Below are positions 32,480-37,571 of a stretch of DNA of 37,571 bases, in pieces (position 1 is the first letter of the stretch; each line of letters opens with the position of its first letter). The stretch is from Lachnospiraceae bacterium (GTDB taxonomy: Bacteria; Bacillota; Clostridia; Lachnospirales; Lachnospiraceae), in the NCBI GenBank assembly GCA_021203305.1, contig JAJQBK010000037.1, forward strand, positions 1-37,571, written 5' to 3'. The notes beneath the pieces were generated by a model. That model did no database searches. It worked only from the letters and a program-made list of their open reading frames with translations, and was not told the origin of the DNA. Both the position numbers and the translations under genes were made by a program.

Positions 32480-32512
32480 ACGGCAGGATTCTTTTCCTGC
32501 CGTCTCTTTTTT
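32480..32512 (+). terminator. Intrinsic terminator after the Nudix gene
   Basis: ACGGCAGGA (32480-32488) pairs perfectly with TCCTGCCGT (32495-32503) around a six-base loop, followed by CTC and six T. A textbook terminator. Confidence 0.9.
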
Positions 32513-32553
32513 CAGAGATTAGTGTTCACAGCCGCTTTCAGAGGAGACGTGAT

Positions 32554-32880
32554 ATGCGAGTCAGTCAGAAGCTGCTTTGGAGCAGCAGTATCGATGATCC
32601 GGACCCGGACGGGCTGCGGAATGATCTGGTGATGGGCAGATTGCCGGACAAGTATTTTTGCCTTGTCTATACGGTCAGCTCCACGCTTGAAATTTATTCC
32701 TGGCGCATGCTTCATTATAATCCGCGTCTGCTGCGGGAGGATGACTGCGTTGTGGGAATAGCCGCGTCCCGGGAGGAGGCTTATAATCTGGTGATGGAGG
32801 TCATGGATCAGATTTACGCGCTGGGAAGGTATGAGAGTCTGGCACAGTTTATGGAAGCTCAGTCAGGGGTAAGGCATTGA
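32554..32880 (+). CDS. Conserved-looking hypothetical protein
   Basis: A 108-residue soluble protein behind a good AGAGGAGA ribosome binding site. It reads as mixed alpha/beta with LLWSSSIDDPDPDGLRNDLV near the start, KYFCLVYTVSSTLEIYSWRM in the middle, and a helical C-terminus (SREEAYNLVMEVMDQIYALG). I do not recognise a domain. Its stop overlaps the TTG start of the DUF2953 gene, so it is probably co-expressed with the DUF2953-gerW pair and may belong to the same sporulation-related unit; that is inference from position. Confidence 0.75.
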   Translation: MRVSQKLLWSSSIDDPDPDGLRNDLVMGRLPDKYFCLVYTVSSTLEIYSWRMLHYNPRLLREDDCVVGIAASREEAYNLVMEVMDQIYALGRYESLAQFMEAQSGVRH

Positions 32881-33938
32881 TTACGATTTTGCTCACAATA
32901 CTGAAAATCATCGGCTTTTTTTTGCTGGTCATTCTGGGGCTGGTTCTTCTGATCCTTTGCCTTGTTCTGTTTGCACCGGTTAAATATCGGGCGAAGGGGG
33001 CAAAGCATCCGGAGGAAATGGATGTCAGCGCCTTTATTTCCTATCTGCGCCCCCTTGTCAGGGTGAGGGTCTCTTACCCGGCGGAGCAGATCGTTTCCGT
33101 GAAGATTTTGTGGTTCGATCTGCTGAAGCCCAGGGAGGAAAAGAAGGGCGGAACGCGGAAAGAAAAGGCGGCCGGGAAGAAAACGGACCGTGATAAAAAA
33201 AAGCCGGACGAGGCCCCGGAGCAGCAAAAGCAGGATTCGGGGCAGACGGAGCGGGATCATAAACAACCGGGACAGGTTCAGGAAAGGCCTGACAGGCTAA
33301 ATCCGGAGGACAAGGAGATTCGGCCGTCCGCGAAATCGTCCGAAGAGGAGGAACCGGTTGCACGCCTGGAGACTTTTTCGGAAGAGAGTTCGGATCAGCA
33401 AAATGATCCTGAGGATAAAAACGGCAAAGAAAGTAATACGGGCAGGAAAGAGCCTGTAGAAATGAACCCGGAGAGGGATCAGAGCAGTCAAAAACGGGAA
33501 GGACGGGACCATCCGAAGAAGACAGAGAAAAAGACAGATAAAAAAGCGTCTGATTCTGAGGAAGCCTCCGGGGAAAAAGCAGAGAATAAAATCGTCGCTA
33601 TTGCGGCGCTCTTATGGCAGTATAAGGAAATGTACCCGGATGTCCTGGGGAAGGTATTCAAAGCGTTGAAGACCATTTTGCCGCGGAAGTGCAATATTCA
33701 CCTGATCTTCGGGACAGGCGCGCCGGAAAGCACCGGCTATCTGTACGCGGCCTACTGCGCCCTGGGGGAATACCTTCCGGGCACCATTGAATTTGAACCG
33801 GTATGGATGGAGTCTTATCTGGATGTGGAGTTTGAGCTTGGCGGAAAGATCAGACTGATCCATTTTGTAACGGCGGCAGTGAAAATCATTGCGGATAAAC
33901 GAGTGAGACATTTTATTTCTGAGATAAGGAGAATCTGA
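32877..33938 (+). CDS. DUF2953 protein (YtfI-like), with a long charged linker
   Basis: An N-terminal membrane segment (about 4-33, FFLLVILGLVLLILCLVLF) is followed by APVKYRAKG and a short strand-rich part. A stretch of about 150 residues (about 86-236) is made almost only of Glu, Lys, Asp, Gln, Arg, Pro and Ser. The conserved DUF2953 part then covers about 237-353, with IHLIFGTGAPESTGYLYAAY and the C-terminal VKIIADKRVRHFISEIRRI. The TTG start at 32877 overlaps the previous stop; AGGGGTAAGG lies upstream. GerW follows one base later, the same neighbour as ytfI-ytfJ in Bacillus subtilis, so a sporulation role is likely. The linker is much longer than I expect for the family. Confidence 0.82.
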   Translation: MITILLTILKIIGFFLLVILGLVLLILCLVLFAPVKYRAKGAKHPEEMDVSAFISYLRPLVRVRVSYPAEQIVSVKILWFDLLKPREEKKGGTRKEKAAGKKTDRDKKKPDEAPEQQKQDSGQTERDHKQPGQVQERPDRLNPEDKEIRPSAKSSEEEEPVARLETFSEESSDQQNDPEDKNGKESNTGRKEPVEMNPERDQSSQKREGRDHPKKTEKKTDKKASDSEEASGEKAENKIVAIAALLWQYKEMYPDVLGKVFKALKTILPRKCNIHLIFGTGAPESTGYLYAAYCALGEYLPGTIEFEPVWMESYLDVEFELGGKIRLIHFVTAAVKIIADKRVRHFISEIRRI

Positions 33939-33939
33939 A

Positions 33940-34332
33940 ATGGCAGACAAGCAGATAAACGGTATGATCGATTCCCTGCTGCAGGGGATTGACGGGCTGG
34001 TCTCCACCAAGACGGTGGTGGGAGAGCCGACAAAGATTGACGACACCATCATTATTCCACTGGTGGATGTTTCCTTCGGGATGGGCGTGGGCACCGGCGC
34101 TTTGACGGATCCAAAAAAGGAGGCTGCCGGCGGCGGAGGCGTTACAGGCAAGATGTCCCCCAGCGCGGTGCTGGTGATCAGCAATGGTATGACTAGGCTG
34201 ATCAATGTCAGGACCACGGACAATATTTCCAGGGCGCTGGATCTGATTCCGGAGATCATTCATAAGATTAAGCCGGACAAGGTCAGCGATGATGAGATTC
34301 TGGACAGCGCTTTCCCGGAGGATGAAGAGTAA
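33940..34332 (+). CDS. gerW: GerW family sporulation protein (YtfJ)
   Basis: GerW (YtfJ) is a forespore protein needed for normal germination in Bacillus subtilis. The family pattern is clear: MIDSLLQGIDGLVSTKTVVG, GEPTKIDDTIIIPLVDVSFG, then FGMGVGTG followed by a Gly/Ala-rich stretch (EAAGGGGVTGKMSPSAVLV). Length 130 is normal. AAGGAG precedes the ATG, and only one base separates it from the DUF2953 gene. This is the best evidence in the window that the organism forms spores. Confidence 0.94.
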   Translation: MADKQINGMIDSLLQGIDGLVSTKTVVGEPTKIDDTIIIPLVDVSFGMGVGTGALTDPKKEAAGGGGVTGKMSPSAVLVISNGMTRLINVRTTDNISRALDLIPEIIHKIKPDKVSDDEILDSAFPEDEE

Positions 34333-34371
34333 ATACAGGGCAGCGCCCCGGCGGGACAAGGTCTCCTCTTC

Positions 34372-35091
34372 TCAGGGAGTGCTGTAATTTCTCTTTCCGA
34401 AAATCGCGGTGCCGACGCGGATCATGTTGGAGCCGCAGGCAATGGCTTCCTCAAAATCGTCGGTCATTCCCATGGACAGGTAATCCATCTTTACATTGGG
34501 AAGGTCGAGTATGGCCAGGCCGTCATACAGCTGGCGCATTTTCTGAAAATAAGGGGTATTGCCGGTCTCCTGATCCGCGATGGGCGGAATGGCCATCAGG
34601 CCCCGGATGCGAAGGGAGGGCAGTGCGGACAATTCCTCCACGGCGGAGGTAAGCTCCTCCGGCAGGAGTCCACTTTTAGCCTCCTCCCGCCCGATGTTGA
34701 CCTCGATCAGGATATCCTGGCACAGATCCTTTTTGGCGGCTTCCTTCGCAATGGCTTTTCCCAGATGGACGCTGCCCACGGATTGAATCAGGGATACCTT
34801 CCCGATCAGGTATTTGACCTTGTTGGTCTGCAGGGTTCCGATAAACTGCAGATCGGCCCCGGCGTAGGCGTCCTGCTCATATTTGTCCAGAAGCTCCTGC
34901 ACTTTATTTTCACCGCAGTAACGGATACCGGACCGGATGGCGGCCTGCACGCGCTCGGCGCTGTTCATTTTGGTGGCGGCCAGCAGGAGGATTTCCTTAG
35001 GGTCGCGCCCGGCTAAGGCTGCGGCATGGTCGATTCTGGCCTGAATTTCCTCGATATTTGTTTTTATGGTGTTTCTTTCCTGTTCGGTCAT
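34372..35091 (-). CDS. YggS/PLPBP family PLP-binding protein
   Basis: These small TIM-barrel PLP proteins help keep vitamin B6 homeostasis and have no known catalytic activity. ILLLAATKMNSAERVQAAI carries the PLP lysine (Lys41), followed by YCGENKVQELLDKYE, LQFIGTLQTNKVKYLIGKV, LIQSVGSV, and VNIGREEAKSGLLPEEL. The C-terminus has YLSMGMTDDFEEAIACGSNM and IRVGTAIFG, the phosphate-binding end. ATG 35091 is chosen because AGGAG lies upstream; an in-frame start 33 codons further upstream lacks family similarity. Length is 239 residues, normal. It is convergent with gerW. Confidence 0.93.
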   Translation of the reverse strand: MTEQERNTIKTNIEEIQARIDHAAALAGRDPKEILLLAATKMNSAERVQAAIRSGIRYCGENKVQELLDKYEQDAYAGADLQFIGTLQTNKVKYLIGKVSLIQSVGSVHLGKAIAKEAAKKDLCQDILIEVNIGREEAKSGLLPEELTSAVEELSALPSLRIRGLMAIPPIADQETGNTPYFQKMRQLYDGLAILDLPNVKMDYLSMGMTDDFEEAIACGSNMIRVGTAIFGKRNYSTP

Positions 35092-35128
35092 GGAGGGTCT
35101 CCTTTTTTGGTATAAAATAATTGTTGAT

Positions 35129-35158
35129 ATTATACCACGAACATGAGACAGGAGACAA
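35129..35158 (-). promoter_or_regulatory. Predicted promoter for the YggS-type gene
   Basis: On the minus strand TATAAT (35129-35134) is perfect and is preceded by TGG (extended -10). TTGTCT (35153-35158) is 18 bp upstream. The spacer contains ATGTTCGT, also found in the palindrome at 35327-35346. Confidence 0.6.
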
Positions 35159-35202
35159 ACATTTATTATAAAAGTGTTCTCAACAGACAATCAGATGGGG
35201 TT

Positions 35203-35219
35203 GCGTGCCTGTGGCACGC
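35203..35219 (+). other. Perfect 7-bp hairpin followed by GTTTTG
   Basis: GCGTGCC and GGCACGC pair around TGT, followed by G and four T. It looks like a short terminator, but no + strand gene lies directly upstream. It is one of three strong hairpins in the otherwise gene-free stretch 35092-35415. Confidence 0.5.
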
Positions 35220-35266
35220 GTTTTGCACAGAACGAAGCGAAGCAAAGAGGAGACATTTACACAAGG

Positions 35267-35283
35267 TATACCCTTCGGGTATA
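35267..35283. other. Perfect 7-bp hairpin TATACCC/GGGTATA
   Basis: TATACCC (35267-35273) and GGGTATA (35277-35283) pair around TTC. The second of three hairpins in the gap between the YggS-type gene and dtd. Confidence 0.5.
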
Positions 35284-35326
35284 TTTGCACAGGTGATTGG
35301 ATATCAGAGAACTTTTATATGTTGTG

Positions 35327-35346
35327 ATGTTCGTACCAACGAACAT
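35327..35346. promoter_or_regulatory. Perfect 8-bp palindrome upstream of dtd
   Basis: ATGTTCGTACCAACGAACAT has 8-bp arms around ACCA. Five bases later a T6 run begins (35352-35357), so it may be a loose terminator. The half-site ACGAACATG recurs at 35138-35146 in the promoter of the YggS-type gene, which favours an operator. Its half-sites face opposite to a LexA box. Confidence 0.5.
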
Positions 35347-35415
35347 GCCCGTTTTTTAACAGGCGGCCGATAATGGAAATGCCGGGATTTGCTGTTTACG
35401 GTGGGGTAAAATGTT

Positions 35416-35862
35416 ATGAAATTTGTAATCCAGAGGGTAACTCACGCGGAAGTGACGGTGGAGGGGAAAATTATCGGCAGCATTCAGAAGGGCTTTCTGG
35501 TGCTGGTCGGCGTCTGCCAGGAGGATACAAAGGAAACTGCCGATAAAATGATCCACAAATTGACGGGGCTTCGCATCTTTGAGGACAGTCAGGGCAAGAC
35601 CAACCTGGCGCTGCGGGATGTGGGAGGAGAACTTCTGCTGGTTTCCCAGTTTACCCTGTATGCCAACTGCAAAAAGGGCTTTCGCCCCAGCTTTATCGAG
35701 GCCGGCTCCCCGGAGCATGCCAGGGAGATGTACGAATACGTTGTCGATGAGTGCCGCGGACAAGGCTTTTGTGTGGAAACGGGCAGCTTCGGGGCGCATA
35801 TGAAGGTATCTCTTGAAAATGACGGTCCGTTTACCATTGTCCTTGACAGTTCGGCGCTGTAG
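35416..35862 (+). CDS. dtd: D-aminoacyl-tRNA deacylase
   Basis: Dtd removes D-amino acids (and glycine from tRNA-Ala) mischarged on t[34 protein letters not shown] and [19 protein letters not shown] are the N-terminal strands; [20 protein letters not shown] holds the SQFTLY motif at 77-82, and [14 protein letters not shown] has the Gly-cisPro pair near the C-terminus. Length 148 is normal. GTGGGGT lies a little upstream of the ATG. A structured inverted repeat follows the gene. Confidence 0.96.
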   Translation: MKFVIQRVTHAEVTVEGKIIGSIQKGFLVLVGVCQEDTKETADKMIHKLTGLRIFEDSQGKTNLALRDVGGELLLVSQFTLYANCKKGFRPSFIEAGSPEHAREMYEYVVDECRGQGFCVETGSFGAHMKVSLENDGPFTIVLDSSAL

Positions 35863-35872
35863 GAATGACATG

Positions 35873-35958
35873 ATATCATGAGCGTAAGAAAGCCCGAGGG
35901 AGCCTGCTCACTTGCGAGAAAGGCAAATTGGATTATGGGCGCCTTTTGCTCATGATAT
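35873..35958 (+). repeat. Inverted repeat with internal stems between dtd and the ligase-like gene
   Basis: ATATCATGAGC (35873-35883) and GCTCATGATAT (35948-35958) are perfect 11-bp arms, 64 bases apart. Inside, AAAGGC and GCCTTT pair, and CGTAAG can pair with CTTGCG. It begins 11 bases after dtd and ends 20 bases before ATG 35979, so it could be an attenuator, a processed small RNA, or a small mobile palindrome. No long T-run follows. Confidence 0.6.
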
Positions 35959-35978
35959 AGTGAGAGGAAGTTCGTATT

Positions 35979-37523
35979 ATGCGGGAAAAGGCACAAAAGC
36001 TGAATGGTCTGCTCATCACTGTTTATCTTCTTTTAATTCTGGCTGTGCTGCCGCTTTATATGCAGGATGGCCTGGTTTCCATCGGAAGCGCAAAGTATTA
36101 TTTTTTTCGGGACAGAACTCTGCTGTTTGTGGTGCTGATCAGTATCTGTTCCGTTTTTTGCTTTAAAGCATATAAGGCGGATAAAATAAAATTGTCAGTG
36201 CTGGACATTGCGGTTCTTTCCTTTGCGGCGGTTTCTTTTCTTTCCTTTTTATGCAGTGACGATAAACAGACCGCTCTGTGGGGCTTTGACGGCTGGTATA
36301 TGGGGCTGATATCCCAGCTTTTGTTTGTGTGGATTTATTTCGCGGTATCCCGGTGGTATGACGGGGAGGAATATATATGGATGATCGCCGGAATCGCGGC
36401 GGGAGTGGTCTTCCTGCTGGGGATACTGAACCGGATGAACATGGATCCGCTGGGAATATACGAGGGTATAAGCAACTGGGAGTGGAATCACAATCACCTG
36501 CTGTCAACAATCGGGCATTATAACTGGCACTGCGGATACGCCAGTGTAACCGCAGGCATCAGCCTGTATTACGGCTATGCCGGGAAGGGCCTTGCCCGCG
36601 CTTTGGGGCTGCTTGGAGCCTTTCTCACATTCGCGACGCTTGTGAGCCAGGGAAGTGAAGCGGCCTACCCGGTATTGCTGGTTCTGATGTTGATTTTGTT
36701 ATTTGTTTCCCTGAATAATCGTGAAAGCCTGATCAGATTCCTTTTAGTAAGCATGCTGCTTCCGGCTGCCTGTATTTTCTGGCAGCTTATGGAACAATTC
36801 TCTCCCATGGAACTGAATCTGATTGAGGACGGTTCCATGGACGGCTTTCTGTTTTTTAAAGGCTGGCCGGTGATTCTTGCTTTGTGCGCCGCCCTTTATT
36901 TTATAGAATTATTTCGGGAAAAATCACGAAAAAAGGACTATGCGGCGGATGGCAGGCTGAAGAAGTACGCGTTTGCTGCCGTGATGATCATGGCGGTTCT
37001 TGGAGTTGCCGTTTTGATTGCCTGTCAGCTTTCCGATGATTTCTGGCAGCTGCTTGGCGGCAGTAGCCTTCTGCGTTTTAGCTATGGCTGGGGCAACAGC
37101 CGCGGCGGCTTATGGTATATGGCTTTTTTTGGCTGGCTTAGCGGAGGCCTTAAGGAGCTTTTGGCTGGTGTGGGCCCGGACTGCTTTTCGAATCTAATAT
37201 ATTCGGCTTTTGATGTGGATTATTATGTGGCGGATTCCGGACAGGCGGGAGAGCTTTTTGCCAACGCGCATAACGAGTGGCTGAATATGCTGGTCAATGA
37301 GGGGGTGCTGGGAGCTGTGGCCTATGCGTCTGTCTTTGTCTGCGCTTTCCGGAGAATCTGGAAATATAAGGCGTCGAAAGGAATTTTGCTGGCGGCCCTT
37401 CTGGCATTGGGCGGGTACATGATTAACGGCGTATTCAGCTTTCAGCAGGCGGTATCTACTCCGTTAGTTTTCGCGGTGCTGGGGATGGCGGAGGCCGATA
37501 TCCGGCGGGGAAATATTTCATAA
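35979..37523 (+). CDS. O-antigen ligase/polymerase-like membrane protein (Wzy_C type)
   Basis: A 514-residue protein with about ten to twelve membrane segments. The central extracytoplasmic part is near 130-190 and the C-terminal loop near 370-440. LFANAHNEWLNMLVNEGVLG near 427-446 is the Wzy_C hallmark, with HNEWL containing the conserved histidine. The WaaL/Wzy_C superfamily includes O-antigen ligases, polysaccharide polymerases and enzymes that attach glycan to protein. In a Gram-positive organism, polymerisation or protein-linked transfer of a surface glycan is more likely than lipid A ligation. GAGAGGAAG at about 35962-35970 precedes the ATG. It is distant from the main glycan locus (20 kb), so the link to it is inference. 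Confidence 0.87.
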   Translation: MREKAQKLNGLLITVYLLLILAVLPLYMQDGLVSIGSAKYYFFRDRTLLFVVLISICSVFCFKAYKADKIKLSVLDIAVLSFAAVSFLSFLCSDDKQTALWGFDGWYMGLISQLLFVWIYFAVSRWYDGEEYIWMIAGIAAGVVFLLGILNRMNMDPLGIYEGISNWEWNHNHLLSTIGHYNWHCGYASVTAGISLYYGYAGKGLARALGLLGAFLTFATLVSQGSEAAYPVLLVLMLILLFVSLNNRESLIRFLLVSMLLPAACIFWQLMEQFSPMELNLIEDGSMDGFLFFKGWPVILALCAALYFIELFREKSRKKDYAADGRLKKYAFAAVMIMAVLGVAVLIACQLSDDFWQLLGGSSLLRFSYGWGNSRGGLWYMAFFGWLSGGLKELLAGVGPDCFSNLIYSAFDVDYYVADSGQAGELFANAHNEWLNMLVNEGVLGAVAYASVFVCAFRRIWKYKASKGILLAALLALGGYMINGVFSFQQAVSTPLVFAVLGMAEADIRRGNIS

Positions 37524-37560
37524 TGTTTGAAAACACAAAATCTGGTTATTATTCGGGACT

Positions 37561-37569
37561 TGTTACAAT
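37561..37569 (+). promoter_or_regulatory. Possible extended -10 element at window end
   Basis: TGTTACAAT is a TGn-extended -10 (TACAAT at 37564-37569). The expected start and the gene it serves lie beyond the window; the -35 is poor. Confidence 0.3.
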
Positions 37570-37571
37570 AT

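Noticed and set aside
35327-35346. Palindrome ATGTTCGTACCAACGAACAT as a LexA box
   Set aside because: The half-sites are in the opposite order (GTTCG then CGAAC); a LexA box needs GAAC-N4-GTTC.

Overview
The window looks like chromosomal DNA from a gut-type, spore-forming member of the Clostridia, most likely a Lachnospiraceae relative. The basis is strong AGGAGG-type ribosome binding sites, a gerW (ytfJ) gene directly behind a DUF2953 gene, a SpoIID-domain protein, ATP-type PEP carboxykinase, and the cmk-ispH-rpsA gene order. Base composition is moderate to GC-rich in most genes, with clearly AT-richer stretches at 1-2400, 20755-21200 and in several intergenic regions. Genus is inference; no rRNA gene is present.

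Region 1 (1-4120) is accessory. It holds the 3' part of an unrecognised gene, a DarT/DarG DNA ADP-ribosylation toxin-antitoxin pair, and an AAA-ATPase/PD-(D/E)XK nuclease-like protein. A LexA-like half-conserved box overlaps the apparent darT promoter.

Region 2 (4246-15898) is part of a surface-glycan locus, all on the + strand. An MBOAT O-acyltransferase and an SGNH-like partner come first. A pseudaminic-acid-type nonulosonate set follows (PseF, a FkbH-like HAD protein, an acyl carrier protein, a PseH-like acyltransferase, PseI). GDP-fucose supply comes last (gmd, fcl, manC, manA). PseB, PseC, PseG, ManB, flippase and glycosyltransferases are not in the window, so the locus or the genome must supply them elsewhere. 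Two short tandem-repeat blocks (33 bp and 39 bp periods) sit between its genes, and a perfect 13-bp stem encloses part of the gmd ribosome binding site. An O-antigen-ligase-like membrane protein lies far downstream at 35979-37523.

Region 3 (15900-25337) holds a small gene broken at a T8 run, an AraC-type and an RpiR-type regulator, then a housekeeping string: HI0933/BaiN-like flavoprotein, cytidylate kinase, IspH and ribosomal protein S1. A YprB-like exonuclease on the minus strand and threonine synthase follow.

Region 4 (25338-37571) holds pckA behind a structured leader, a probable 6S-like structured RNA, a SpoIID-domain protein, a YihY/BrkB membrane protein, and an M18 aminopeptidase whose leader has interlocking stems. 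After these come a Nudix hydrolase, a small unknown protein, DUF2953 and GerW, a YggS-type PLP protein (minus strand), D-aminoacyl-tRNA deacylase and the O-antigen-ligase-like protein. Several intergenic regions here carry more secondary structure than simple promoters or terminators need; these, the FkbH/ACP-containing pseudaminic acid set and the DarTG module are the most interesting parts. No rRNA, tRNA, CRISPR array or complete insertion sequence was seen.
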